Below, piece by piece: positions 1 through 14,092 of a DNA stretch of 64,000 nt. Each line of letters opens with the position of its first letter. The stretch's first letter is position 1. Below the pieces are notes generated by a model that was not told where the DNA came from, ran no database searches, and saw nothing but the letters and a program-made list of their open reading frames with translations. The position numbers were made by a program, and so were the translations under genes. Source of the DNA: Trichoplax sp. H2 (Eukaryota > Placozoa > Uniplacotomia > Trichoplacea); assembly GCA_003344405.1 (NCBI GenBank), contig NOWV01000054.1:62001-126000 (forward strand), given 5' to 3'.

Positions 1-1195
1 AAATTTGAAATTTTAATTTATTCGGTTATTTATTCGACGGTTTATGCCGGTGTGTGTACAGCTCAATGTACCGTGCATGTCTCGAGTCAACAGCAATCGA
101 GTAGAGTACAGGACTGTATTAGCAAATACAGTATCTCGAACCTCCTCCTCTACATACAATACATTTTGTTGCCTCTATGAAGCCACTTTATTTAATTCGA
201 TGAAATAGAAAAAACTTTGCACCTTGTGCATTGCCATGCAGTTAGACTGTATGTCTTTTCCTATTTTACTTGTGCAAGCACGCTCATCTTTCCAAGTTGA
301 AACTTAGAAGGATTAGCGATCGTGGATTAGCCTGCACGCTACCAAATTGTCTAAGTATGACTTATCATTCTGAGTTTGGCCTATTCTACAACATCCAATT
401 GTCCATCTATAAGCCACAGACCCACTAATTCTTAGCAAAATGGAAGAATTATAGCACCCAAATCCCTAATTTGCTTCCAAAATGCGATAGGTAGCACCGC
501 ATTAAGTTGCAATGTTGACAAGTCTGATGGAAAATTGAGGAATCAATCGTCTCCTTCACTTGATTATATAGTATCCCATTCAGTAGATTGCACTGAACTA
601 TTTTAACTAGAGTCTCATCGAGTATCGGTGATACTATCGCCCGTTCCTACCGCTGTAACCGCCAACCATTTCAATTTTCTGTTAGCCAATCAGCGTTCGA
701 AAACGCAACGTCGCCAACTCAAATTCCAAAGGACGTCCGGTGTCCGGTGTCTGTAAAAATGGATGCGAAGGATATACTACTGTATTACACACTACTGCCG
801 TATTCATACTAACCAGTAAAACGATCGCGGCGATAGGCTAGGGGACTTGTATGCTGGACAAAATCAGGACTAATTCTGACAGACGGACAGAACTACGCAT
901 AACGTCTCGATCCAGTCTTGAAAGAAAGGATATCATTACCAAGGAAACAGTTCGAATTTGAACGGATGCTATGAGATGACAAGAAGTGGCAATTTAGCCT
1001 ACTCGTCAACGTCTATATGATAATGAACTCATAAGATCATCATTAACGTCAGTATTGGATAATTGTTGTAATTTTTAAAACATCAGTATATCATCTACAA
1101 GGAAAATAGAAGTGATTGGACCAGTAGACGTACGGTAGTTCCGGCTATTTCGTTTATTTATATTAGTATTGGATTGGCAAGGGGATCATTATAGC
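1..1195. other. Intergenic region upstream of SCLT1
   Basis: No reading frame with splice signals or recognisable homology was seen. Positions 620-960 are less AT-rich than the surroundings and lie 0.2-0.6 kb upstream of the SCLT1 start codon, so the promoter and 5' UTR probably lie here (inference). No TATA box or initiator is claimed. Confidence 0.4.
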
Positions 1196-4100
1196 ATGGA
1201 CCGCAGTATGGCTTCTGACGCAGATCGACTATTTCTAGAAGATCAAGGTAAGTAAAACGATTCAATGTGGTGATAATTCAAACTAGAAAAGGATGCTTGT
1301 GATATCTCAGCGGAGGATATGGATTGAAGTAGACGATCGCATAAATTGATACTACTGTATGATCAACTATCAACAAGGCGTAATAACAATACAGGATAGC
1401 GGCTAAGTCATCCAACATCGATCAATCAACATGATACACTTGCGCTCGTCCATTATTATTATTGCTTATGTGATTGCTTACTATCCTACAATGATTGCAT
1501 TTAGCCTTTTCTGATTGAAAACACGATATATTTCACGACTGCCATAGTCACCAGTTCAACGTCTCCATGTACAATTTCAACACTCGTATACTATAGTTAT
1601 AGAGCTCTCACAGAATATTGACGTACGCGTATAGTCATAAAATGAACAACATGTTAGTCATATTGATACCCTATGCGAATGACCTAAATATTTCCAATGT
1701 ATGATTATGATTAGTTATCGTTCATCTGTCTACATTATTGCATGATTAGTGTATCATTACATCGTAGGAATAGAACTAAAAATGCAACAGTGCAATGTGT
1801 TGGCTATATTTCTATCCATTTTCATACAGTCGCTTACATGTACACTGCGGAAAGATGTTAAATGCACATTAACATATTTTAACCGACGAATACTAAACCT
1901 TAGTGGTAGTGTTTATAGTCTGAATAATTTAAATTGATCAAATATTGATATTCACGGATATGTCGTATAGTTATGTTTAATATTTCTCTAATGGATAAAT
2001 TCAAATAGTTTGCAAAATTGCAATGAAGTAATTTTGTACCAATCTATTTAATTACAAAGAAATATAACAGTTGTTGTTATAGCGAAGACTATCACACTAA
2101 ACGTTTTTATTTTGATCATATCAATATTGGCGTGCTCTAAATCTTTCCTAATATTTTGCACATTTTAAATTGCAGAAGACAAAAATTATTTGTATCATAC
2201 TCTTTATAAGTAAAATTCTCGCGTTATGTGCTAATCGACTCACTTACTTATGACTGCAATATTTGCCATGTTGATATAGTGATAGACAAGACAGTAGTAC
2301 ATCTATAAAGATTCCAAGTTCAATTCCACTAATACATAATTACAGCTGATTATGAATTAAAGAAATTTTACATTACTTAAAGCCATCAAATTATAAGTTT
2401 TTAATATTCATCAATTATGTGACACCGATACTATAGTGCGACGCTTGAATACAGCTTTAGCCCGATATCGGGCTAAATATCCTCCACTAAGCGATGACGA
2501 ACAACTTGCTCAGGTAAACTCCTATAATAACATGGAATAACAGAAAATTGCTGAATTTCGTTTATGTTTTATCAGCCTTGACTGCAAACGCTAGCAATAA
2601 TTAATCCATGTATTCATATTTTAGAAACTCGATCCAACATTATTGCAATTATCGACCGATCGAAGGTAAAATATAGATACATTATGGTAAATTACTGTAA
2701 TATTAGTAACAATCTGCATTCATTTTAAAATAATGATAATAGAAATTATGTACTAGCTGTGTTATGTTCATGTGATCTGCTTTTCAATGATTACACATAG
2801 TTTGATGGCACCATTATTACAAGAATATGAAGACACAATCACCTTACTTAAGAGTGAAATTCAGTTTTATAAGGTAACTAGCGTAATTTTGTAGAATTAT
2901 TAACATTATTTTTACGTTCATAAAAACTAATCATGATTATGTATGTATTTATTTTCATTAAATTTCTATGATTAGTCTCAAGTTGATTCATTTAAGGATA
3001 GAACCGGTGAGCTCGTTAGCGAAAACAAAAAGTAAGACATAGAATGATTTAGTTAGCAGCACTACTATATACTGTACTACAGAACATTTAAAGCGATCCA
3101 TTATTTGTATAGATTGTATACTGAATTAAAGCAAATAACTCTCAATGCTGGAGAAATGAAGGCATCGACTTATAGTCCTCCTATATTGCCAGTGGATACC
3201 GCAAAAGGAGATTTACACGAACGATTTCAAGCATTATCACAAGTAACTAATAGAATAGTACTACAGAATTTAATATTTTAAAATCCAAATCTTTATCTAT
3301 CTTATAAATTGATGATAGGAAAAGGATAGATACGTTGAACTATGGCAACTACAATCTCGAGATTTAAAATCTATTCGGCAACAGTTTGAGGTAAAAATGA
3401 TAATAACTCCAACAAATGACAGTATAAAGTATTAATATCTAATAAAACCACTTTTGGGATATGAAGTAGTACAATGTAATATTCCATTCTAATATATTTA
3501 ATTAATCATATCGGGCAGGAACAATCACAAGAGCTGCAGAAAAAGGCTTTGGAATTAATTGCTACTCAGGTATGCACGTCTCATGCATTTTGATAGCTTT
3601 ATCCTTATTCTAGTAGTAAAGGAGCAGTGGCATAGATCAATAACTTACTATTTTCTAATAGGAACAACTGGATGAAATAGTGCGTGGAATGGAAGAAACA
3701 AAACAGGAAAATCGGCGATTAAAATCTGTATGCTTTCGATCATCAATTATTAATTTGCTTTAAGGTAGTAATACTTGCTAGCTAGTGGAGCATTCTTATT
3801 AATTACAGCCAATATTTTTTTGCAGGAATATCAAAAGTCTAGTCACCATAATAAGTTACAAACTGAAGAACTGGAGACATTGCAAAACGAATTGAGGTAG
3901 GGTGAATTAAGTTAAAGAATTTTATCTATAGGATTCTTGCAATCTTACTATCTATGGATGTAATTACCTTAGGAAAGGCAAGGCGGAAATGCGAACTTTA
4001 CAAGCCAATAAGCAAGAAATGAGAAGATTACTAGATAATGTATCAGATAGAATGAAAGAAAAGGTAATGTAACTGTGGAATGAGCAGTTAGTGTGATAGA

Positions 4101-7100
4101 TTAAAATAATATTACACATACCAAACAATTGGCTAAAGTTCATCAATACTTGAAAGGAAAAACAAGTGGAAGGGGCATCGTATAGAGATAAAACAATGGA
4201 ATCACAAATACAAGACATGCAAAGAAAATTAGTTGAAATGGATGCAAGGTAGCGCAGAATTTTACTGTGAATACATAATATCTAATCATTACCTTAACAA
4301 TAATCATAGAAGAATTATTCCAATAGATTTAAAACTTCAGTTGGAGAAGTTAAGCGTTTACAATTAGAACGCGGTGAATTAGAGGAAAGATTAGCACTCA
4401 TACAAAAGAAAGGGTATGTAAACCAAGAAAGTTAAATTGTTGATATAAAATTAATTTGATTGTTCCTTATTTTTAATAAATATAGAGTTCTATTCCAACT
4501 AAAATTCAAACTACTTCATTTATATTAGAGCTGATTATGAACAGCGAGAATACGAAGCAGTTAAGCGAGTTCGAGATAGCATTCAATTAGTCGAGAATGC
4601 AATGCTAGAAAGAGATCAGGTTTAACCTTCGATAAATTCATAATCATTTTATTTACATGACTTAATACTTAGACATAGCAAAAGTCTATCGATTCTTTAT
4701 TTATCTATACTGTAGGCCCTTATTAATGAACAACAAAAAAATTTAGAAGCGATGCGCCTACAAGAAGAAATTTCTAAACTAATGAATCAAAATCAAGATA
4801 AAACGCGCGATGAAGTTGAAGCTACTCGGAAACATTATAACCGGACTATTAATAAATTGTCGGAAGATATACAGTCTGCAGAGTTTGTAAGCTGGAACAG
4901 TAAAGATCTCGAATATCTTTTATGTAGTAATGTTCCAAGTTGTAATAGTAATGACATATCTGTCTATACTAATATTCATAGGAATTGGATGAGAGAAAAT
5001 TAGAAATTGAAAAACTCCAACGAGAGAAGAGATTGCTAGAACAAGAATTACTCAAGGTAAGCAACACTACCCATATTACTATCGTATATATCCATTTCAT
5101 GTAATATGGTGGCATAGTTTACGGGAAAATTTACCTTATCTAGAATTAACGACGTATATTTTCTCAACATGATTTCTTTACCACCAATATTGTTTATAAA
5201 ATTTCAGTTTTTTTCTGTTTGCCGTACTTGTATTGTAAGATACTGAAGCTTCAGCACTGCAAGCTGGCTCATATAGTTGCTAGAACTAAAATCTCACGCA
5301 ACTTAGAAGTGTGATATTATGCTTGTAATAGCATTGTAATTAACCATCGGATTTGAAATAGGCAAACTCTGCCGAAACTAGGGAAGATGTCCGATCATAT
5401 AATCAAATTGAACAATATCAATCCAGAGCCTGTATCGCTGAAAGAGCTAGAGATGAAGCTCTTCTTAAAGTAGATCAGCTTCAATCTGTTCTTCGGTCTA
5501 TGGACAGCAGGTAGAGCACTTCCAATTATTATACTACATCTTATTATTTAATATTTCTAATAACCAACTGCAAATGGCAATAACAATGTGGTTCATGTTT
5601 TTGCATTTTATCTCTACAACGACAGTTATCGAGACGATAAAAATCATCTCCTCACTCAGAATGAGGAGTTAAAGCAACGTCTAAAACAACTACAGAATGA
5701 ATGCGAAACTATTAGTGAAAATAGGCTAAAAATACTAAGTAAGCCTAAATTTATATAAGAAAGAAAGCTAGAACAATTATTATAAGTCAACATAGAATGA
5801 AATGAATGTCAAAACTGATAACATGGTTCGGCTTATGACCGTAGTAGACAAAATTACGATTTCATTTCTATTATGATTCTCATGGCAAATACTTGCTATG
5901 GTTCTTTAATTGACACTCTAGGTCAAGTCGATTCTTTACAACGTGAAGTTAGAATATCGGAACAGAAACAAATGACTGGTGAACAAAAATACTTAAAAGA
6001 AATATCAACTTTAGAAAATAAAATCCAGTTGAGGGAGCGTGAATTTCAAGCTCAATTAAAAAATAGCGAAAATGTTTCTTGGCAATCATCTCAAGAAATA
6101 AGAACTCTTTTACTTTCACAACAACGTGCTACGACAAAATGGCGAGAGGAATCAAAGGGTATGGCCTCAAAATATGAAGCCCATGTTAATCAATCACGGA
6201 ACGAAGTACATAAATTAAAGCAGCAAAATGAAGAATTGATAACCAGCTCCAGATTAGCCAAGGATGCGATAGAAAAGGTGAAGCTAATGGAGCATAGCTG
6301 AAATAAATATTGTCATAATTTTTTCTACTAAACGTATATTACTATAACTTTACAGTATTTTATATGTCTTGCTTTCATCCTTACGTCCATTACTAGCTAG
6401 ATAAATGGAAACAATTCTATACGTAATATTAACTAAATTTTGGAATTAGAATTAAGCTTGCTCATATTTATATTAATTAGCTAACTAGAAAATTGAAAGA
6501 CTCTCAGGCTAGTGAAAATCGTCTAAAACGATCCTTACAGGAAACTGAAGAGCAAATGAAGGAATCATCGCAAAAGGTAGAATTGAAATAACTTTCATAT
6601 ATAGCAGTGCATGTTTAGCTTTTTCGTGGACTGTAGCTCTCAGTAAAACTCTAAATAAGCTTTGAGTGCTTTATGTCCAATATTTTATATAACTTTTTTG
6701 AATTTTAGTAGCTGCGTCCTAAGTTATTGCATTGTTCGTAATAATTAATTTAGGTTCCTGTATAAAATATTAGCAGTGCTTGAAACTGTAATGATTTAAG
6801 TTTAAGAGCAGTGAACGAATTATTTCCCGGGCCTTGATTAGAGATTTCATTACTATAGAGTACCGTAACATTAAAAATTGATGATTAGAGTGCCATTAGG
6901 AATAATCACAGAGGCATCAGTGAAAAAAGAGTCTAGCCTAATCAATAATTTTTCATTCTTTTATAAACGACTAAAGTACTATAAATAGTATAAGGGCTGT
7001 AATTTTTGAATCTCCAAATTTTTCACTAGTAATCACGGGAAAGTAGTATTTCCCTCGTTTTATTCTAAAGATGCATAGAATTGCCTTTTAATCATGACTA

Positions 7101-7936
7101 AGCGTTTATTGGAATGTCACAAAATTTTATGAGGACTCTATCCGATAATTATAGTATTGTAATAATAACCAATATTAGAAGACAGGAAAATGAATGAAAT
7201 GTATGCTTAATCAATTTTGCCATCTCTAGCTTTCAAGTCTATTGTCCAGAGAGAGGCAAATACTAGACGAAAGGAAGCTACTCTTAAAAGAAATTGATAA
7301 ACTTCGATTAGAATCTGGAAGATCGTTTAGGTATAGCACCTTAACTGGCTAAATTCGGTTGAATTGAAGAGCGCATTAAAAAATTTGATTGAATAGAATT
7401 TTTTCATTTTAAGCCAAACTAATCATTAAAAAACAGCTATAAATACTAAAATTAAGCTTAAGTGTAGGCAGATGATCGATCCATTCCATTAAAACTTTTT
7501 TCATCAACTGTTTTAGGGATCAATCAATTAGAAGATTTGGAGGCGAATCATCCAATCTTTTCAATACAACAGGTGGTAACATCCAATCTTCAGCTCCTTT
7601 ACGAAATTACAGCGGAATGGCTAATCCTACTATACTTACTGATAAACCACTTAATTCTCAAACTAAGCCTTCTACAGTTAAACCCCAAGTCGTTAAAAAA
7701 ATTAAAAGTAGTCGAAGTAGGTGAGTGCAATCAGGCTTTCGCCTTCTGTAACAATTATAATAAGTATTCTAGTCAATCTTTATACCTTGCGAATAGTATT
7801 ACAAACAGATCATCTACAATCCTCACCGATAAATATTTTCATTCATTACATTCGCAGTTCAAGGTCTCAGTTATTGGATGATGGCAGTTCTAGAGCGTCT
7901 TCTGAAGGCTATAATCGTTTATCTGATTATTTATAA
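1196..7936 (+). CDS. SCLT1: Sodium channel and clathrin linker 1 (SCLT1), 23 exons
   Basis: Coiled-coil protein; in vertebrates SCLT1 is a component of centriole distal appendages needed for basal-body docking and ciliogenesis. Exons: 1196-1247, 2437-2513, 2625-2665, 2801-2873, 2976-3031, 3113-3242, 3319-3390, 3519-3569, 3662-3727, 3826-3896, 3973-4063, 4157-4248, 4327-4413, 4529-4619, 4716-4886, 4982-5056, 5362-5510, 5626-5738, 5922-6277, 6481-6576, 7230-7330, 7517-7720, 7858-7936. They sum to 2394 nt (797 aa plus stop), in frame at every GT-AG junction. Recognition rests on colinear blocks shared with vertebrate SCLT1: MAPLLQEYE in exon 4, VELWQLQSRDL in exon 7, YEAVKRVRDSIQLVE in exon 14, and the long exon 19 with RTLLLSQQRATTKWREE (vertebrate RHLLATQQKAANRWKEE). 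Heptad-rich helix covers most of the protein; the last two exons encode a Ser/Asn/Thr-rich tail longer than in the human protein (about 690 aa). A possible polyadenylation signal AATAAA is at 8320. Confidence 0.93.
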
Positions 7937-9250
7937 CTATAATATATGAACTATAATATATGAAAGCAAGCGTGTAATACATATTTTATAATTTATTTAG
8001 TATGTATTAATGTAATCATATTGATTGCCTATTTCTATAGTAGCTTTAGAGACTTTCTCCATTATGGCTTTTAATTTTATTTTAAAGGGTGATAAAATAA
8101 GTTTAAGCTTATCCCACTCTCAATCGTTAATATGTTTTATCGAACTTTCTTTCATTTAATTTAAATCATAAAAATTATTTTCTTAACCTGATACAGTCTC
8201 AATTAACTACTCCATTTTTAATTCAATCCTTGTAAGCAAAGAAATAAGCTAATGTAAAGAAATTTAGTTCTATTATCGACTGAATAATGTATTGATAATT
8301 ATTAGATAGAGTTTAATGAAATAAAAGTGTGTATCTTTGATTTATTATTAAATAAGATTTAACTTGCTTTTATATATATACTAAAGAGCTAGCGATATGT
8401 GTAGAGACTATTTTAAGAAGATGGCGATTCATATCCTTGATTGTATTGCTTAAAATAAAAGGAAAAATGAACTGATGTCTTTATTTCCGATAGACATCCT
8501 ATAATAACTAAGTGCTATCACTATGAGGTAAGATAGAGGGGAATTTGTGTTGATTTAAAACGTTGTTTTTATTCCATTGATTCACAAATATTGGCCTTAT
8601 CAAATTGAGATATGATCAACTCTTTTTATGCAATTAATTGATTAATAAAATGGTCATTGTGACTAAACCCTATCGTATGAAGTCAGCTAATGATCTTACA
8701 CATTACCATATTAAAAAGTAATTACATAATATAGTGCAGCTCAGTTACGAGATAATATTGGTATGTATTATTTATGATTAACTGCGCAATAATACACCAG
8801 AAAACGGATAATCAGCTAATAGAATCAATTGTAGTATAGATTAAATAAACAGATAAATTGAATTCGCCCTTAATTCATCAAATATATTATAAAACCTATA
8901 TCTCAAAAGCCATTGATCAGTCACTATATCGACTACAAACGCGAAAAAATTTAGACAACAAAAAGAATGGTTTACTATGATAATTAAATTCATTTTCGAT
9001 ATATGAAATCAGAAAAAATTGATCGATAAATTTTACTGAGTGATTGATTAGGCAGTTAAACTATATTGCAGAAGTTAATGGGCGAAAATAGTGGTACCTT
9101 AATGAAATTTATGATGATCGAAAATTAATGCTATCGTTTTAATCTTCGATTCTACGTGCGATCACTACTTAATATCCAAAGATATCAATCAATCTTCTCT
9201 CGCATACATCATCAATGAGTAATGGAGCCCAAATCAATTGGTTAACCCGA
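7937..9250. other. Convergent intergenic region between SCLT1 and the L1-like gene
   Basis: This AT-rich spacer separates two convergent genes and should hold both 3' UTRs. AATAAA occurs at 8320 on the + strand, about 385 nt after the SCLT1 stop. No coding signal was found. Confidence 0.4.
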
Positions 9251-12200
9251 TTAAACTGTAAGAGGACGAAGAAGACAATCATCATTAAGAGTAATTCTAT
9301 TCCATAAATATAATGCTTAAAATAACTTATTAATGCTTATTGCACAAACTGCCGTAATTTAAGTAATAGCAAAATTCATGAAAGCCATAAGTAACCTAAT
9401 AATTACCTTTTTGTCCCAGTGGTTGTTGTTGTGGTGGAGGTCGAGGAGCTCGATGTGTTTCTTTAGGAGGTTCTTGAACTGGGCCACTTCGGAATTGGCG
9501 ATAAATCATATATACGAGTATTAAAGCAAGAATAACACCCATAACAAATAGAATAACGAACCAAGCCCGATTGAAAGGTGGCAAATTCTCTATGCATTTA
9601 AAGTGAAAAAATTAATAGAGAAATGAATTGAGTTAAATGGGACTAAAATGTAATTTATATTATGGTTAAGGAATAGCTAATTTACCTTCGAATGACGACA
9701 TTGCGGCTAATGCTTGAGGTGTTGGACTACTTTCCAGTGGGTTACGTCCGGTATTAAGAATACTAACCATTCGAACGTAATAATTCTTAGTTCCGTCGAT
9801 ACCATCTAGAGTAATTTGGCGAGCAGTTCCAGGTATATTAGCACCATACTTGTACCATACTGAATCATCTACAATACCAAATATTATTATATGTTATATA
9901 GATTTCAGAACGTAAGATAAGATACAATTTTGCTATTTACATCAAAGATATTTTTGATAGTTTTATACTTACTTCGAGCTTCTCGCAAACGAACTTCAAA
10001 TCGTATTGGATTTTTAACAACAAGCCAACTTATTTCGATGCGGCTATTCGATACAGCCTTGGCAAGGTAATTGTATGGAGCATAGTCTATTTAAGTTAAT
10101 TAGAGAAAGTGATCTTTGATCAGCTTTGTGAATCTCAGATAAGTTTAAAATAATTTCATAGGATATTTTATAATGATGTGACAAAAAAAGATCACTTTAT
10201 CTGTGTCAAGAATGTGTTACCGTAAGGTAAAGACTGCAAATGAATGTAGTCTTGGATATTATCATTTCGAAATATTGGATAAATAGTAACGTTATAGATC
10301 GCAGTACTGGAGTAATAATTAAAATTATACTCAAATATATAAAGGCCATGCGTTAAATTACGATATGTCTAATATTCAAAATTACAGAAGAAATCACTCT
10401 TATGATTAATAATGAAATGAGCAGATTCTAAGTAGTGATAGTACCTAGAGATGAGTAATTAAATCTATAACTGCTCCATATCATCAGTAGAATTCTCGTA
10501 TAATAGAAATTAAACAAGCAATACCATTGCATCAAAATAAATAAAAATGTATCGAACATGAATTTTACTATAGAGCTACTCTATTTGCTACTGTAGAAGG
10601 AATTTAGCAGGATTTAAAAAATAATCAATATATCGACATATTGCATAATATGACGTATGATTCTCAACATACCATCACCAGAGGCATATGCTTGTGCTCT
10701 TCGAGATGGACCAAATCCGGCGGCATTCTCCGCTGATACTGTAAATACATATGTACCTCTCGGAACACGACTTAGGCTGAAATGGTGAACGTTGCCAGGA
10801 AGCAAATATGATCCATAGTATTGATAAGCTCGACCAGTTAGAGTATAAGTGATATTTAAGCTATAGCCGATAATAATACCATTCGCACGCGCTGGACGTA
10901 CCCAGTTAGCCGCTACAACATTTCCTGTTGATATTGCACCGGCAGCAAGTTGCATAACAGGATCAGGTTCTATGCAGAAGTAATTAGTGCATTCAAATTA
11001 GAGCTAAATATTAGACTATCATGTTAATGATATGAAAATTCAATTTCTGAATGAACTTACTGCTTGATCTAGTACGAACAACAATTCTAGCAGAGTAACT
11101 CCTTCCACTGCTACGACTTCTTCCGAAAGCTTCAATTTCATAAACAGTATATGGCATCAAGCCATAAAATACGTAAGTTAAAGTGTTGGGTCCCACAGTA
11201 TAGTTAGTTGATCGGCCTGGAGCTCTGACATCCCATATCCTCAGCTAAAGTTTAAACAATCATAAGTCAGTTGATTCAAGAGTGAAATAGTCACTATTCA
11301 CCGCAGCTAGAACTCTCATAGAGAATGTGCATAATGTTGCCTTACTGTATAGCCACGTAGTGTTCCTTCAATAAAATTCTGGGGTATACCATCCCAACGA
11401 ACAGCAATCGAATTTGCTTCAATTTCGGTAGTTCTAAAATTGACAGGTGGACTTCTAGGAGCTATGATTTACCAATTAAAATTCAATTATTATCACTTAA
11501 TAAAGGTTCGTTTTTTCATATTAAATAGAATTAACTTACGAGCTTCTGATGTGAACCCACGTACAATGGTTGTTGTCCTCAGGCCAATACCTAAATTATT
11601 ATAAGGTTGGATATAGATATCGTAATATCTTTCTCGAAGCAAGTTATTAATAAAGTAGGAGTTGACATTGGAGACATTTAAGTTGGTATAAAATCGGTCG
11701 CTGTCGAGTTTATAGTATAGCATGTATCCAATACCAGGAGCATTTTGTTCTTCACCAGGAAGAGCCTAGGAAAGAAGTTTAAGAAGAATTGTAACAGTTT
11801 ACTGTTTCTCTATTTTATAAAAGAGCTGCACCATATAACACTCTTATTTTAGATTCAATTTAGAATAGACATACCATCCATGATACAAAGAGTCTATTGG
11901 GATAACGTCCAGAACCTTCAACTCTGAGACCTTTAGGAGCATTGTAAGGTACTAGAGCAAAAAATTTGCCAAGTGTTGTTTAATCGTTATAGCGAAACGT
12001 TAAAGATCAGCATTGTAAAGAAAGTTTATTCAATTATAGATGATACTGTAAATAATTCTGTGTTTGGACATACTGTAATCTAATTATCTAGAATCGTTCA
12101 GTACATGTCTAAGATTATGAATAATTTCTGTATTAATTTAGTTATCCAATATGAACTACATTTCATGAACTATTATGACTCATACATGATAGCAGCTGCC

Positions 12201-13214
12201 GAAGGGTATTTAAGCTCGGCAGATAGTTGAATAAAAGAGAGTTCTATAATTATTTAACGCAGAAGCAAAGCGTCTAAATTCTTGTGAGATAGTTAAGGGA
12301 TACTGAATCCCGCAGACTATAGTAAATTTCGAGATTTTTTTACGTTATCTTGTCACGAAACTAGCTTGTGATAGTTAGTTACTACAAATTACCGATGGTA
12401 AATTTTATTTATTCACTTACCTGCTGGTTCAGTAATATACGCTGCTGTCCATAAGCTTCTTTCACCAACTCCAACTGTATTGATGCCAGCGACTCGGAAA
12501 ACATACTGTCCCCAAGGTGATAGCTTGACAGTAGCATTGTTGGCCATAGGATGGGTTACATTTTGCACACGTATAGTTTGATTATGATTGGATCTGTATT
12601 CGATACGATAGGCAAGAATTGGACTATTATGATCTTGGCCATGAGTGAATGTCCAATAGACATTGACGGATTCTTTCATTTTATTGAATAGTACAACATA
12701 GCGTGGCTTGCCAGGAACATCTGCAGATAATAATTACAGGTAGAAAGATTTATATATATATATATATATATATTATTAAGATTAGGATACCATTTCAAAA
12801 ATAGATTGGTTTACAATCTCAAGTCATGATTCTTAGATCGATATGCAAAATTTCGTAATCATTAATTTTAAAATGTAACGTATAGAAACTAGAGAAAAAT
12901 CGATGTTTACAACTTTATTGCAACCTAACCGTTAACAGTCAGTTGTGTTGTGGTAGAAATAGTTTGACCTCCGGCTAGTGCTGAGCATTTATAGGAGCCA
13001 GTATCCGGTAGTAATGCATTGGATATGATCAAAGTGTTATTTGTATTGACGTAAATACGAGAGCCGTTTAATACCCTTGCGCCACCTTTAGTCCACATGA
13101 TATACGAGCCATTACGATTTGGAAAAGCATCAACCGAACAATTTAGTTCAATGCGTGATCCAGTACGATAGACGATGTATGGAGCTGAAGTCGTTGTAAA
13201 GTAGATTCCCTGAG
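9251..13214 (-). CDS. L1-like Ig/FN3 cell-adhesion protein, 3' part (Ig + 5 FN3 + TM)
   Basis: Single-pass surface adhesion protein, partial at the N-terminus. Minus-strand exons in reading order: 13214-12930, 12720-12421, 11951-11875, 11765-11540, 11461-11346, 11244-11061, 10969-10673, 10086-9973, 9868-9686, 9589-9407, and a terminal mini-exon 9255-9251 (GTT TAA). Phases agree at each junction. Exon 1 is an Ig domain (Cys in IELNCS, Trp in IMWTKGG, then DTGSYKC). Five FN3 modules follow: exon 2 (with DHNSPILAYRIEY), exons 3+4, 5+6, 7, and 8+9. Exon 10 carries a hydrophobic span starting at AWFVILFVMGVILALIL, then a short basic, proline-rich tail (about 30 aa, ending GQKV). Ig followed by five FN3 repeats before the membrane is the L1CAM/neuroglian layout, but no ankyrin-binding FIGQY-type motif is present. 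The 5' exons were not found; they may lie in or beyond the gap at 14673. DCC- or contactin-like relatives are alternatives. Confidence 0.8.
12750..12773. repeat. TA dinucleotide microsatellite
   Basis: About 12 TA units inside an intron of the L1-like gene, between the Ig exon and the first FN3 exon. Confidence 0.9.
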
Positions 13215-13679
13215 CTGTTTCAATACATAAGAAGAAGTAATATTAGCAAGTAGATGATATGGTTATAAGTACATTTCCTACCTTAGTATTTACCTAAATA
13301 CTACCATATACATGAACGATGACATTATAAGTAAAACAAATGTTCAACTTTTAAGATAATTTAAAGCAATTTTTCTAAAATAAGAAAATTGATGATTCGA
13401 TCGGAATAATTCGATAGCCATATTATTGCGAAACGTAAATCATTATTCAAATATAGTTTAAACTATTTTATGTCATATGAGTGGAAGCGTAATTGGAAAA
13501 TTCAATTCATCACAGTCCTATTTAATAAGTGTAGATATTAAATGAAAGTTGGATTGTTATTTAATCCATTTGCTGGATCAATATTCGTCCAAAAGTGAAT
13601 TATACCAATGAGAACGTTGTTAAGGAAAAGGTGAGCTTGCTTATGCTTCCTTATATCGTGCATACTAATATATTAAACT

Positions 13680-14092
13680 TGTACAGCAGTTTATAGTTGG
13701 ATTACAAGCAATCATTTCTGGGATAAGGAAATGTGCTATGCTAGCGTATTCTTTGGACACCTAATAGGCTACCAAAGCTGATACTTTTTGCAGTATATGT
13801 CTGATTTCTAGGATCAAATACATTATTTCGTCAGGCAATATATGGAATAAGGTCATTTACAACACATGCAAATACGTGCTTCGTTTTGTGGCACCTATTA
13901 ATCTATTTTCTTTGAACGGTAGTTGTAGTTAGTTTAAAAGCAATCATTTCAAGAAAATATATAACCCTATGATAGGATTGATCATGACCTATTTAGGTTG
14001 TCATGACGTATTTTGATAGCTTATGTGTGATTTCCAAAGTAAGGCATGTATATCATTGAGTCAAGGAATAGATAGGGTAAGGCAATCAATAG
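13680..14092. repeat. Degenerate ~233-bp tandem duplication
   Basis: Two diverged copies start near 13685 and 13917. Each opens with a 'tagttg..tt..aagcaatcatttc' block and continues through shared 'tgatttc' and 'tcaaggaata/tcaggcaata' segments. No coding potential. Confidence 0.5.
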
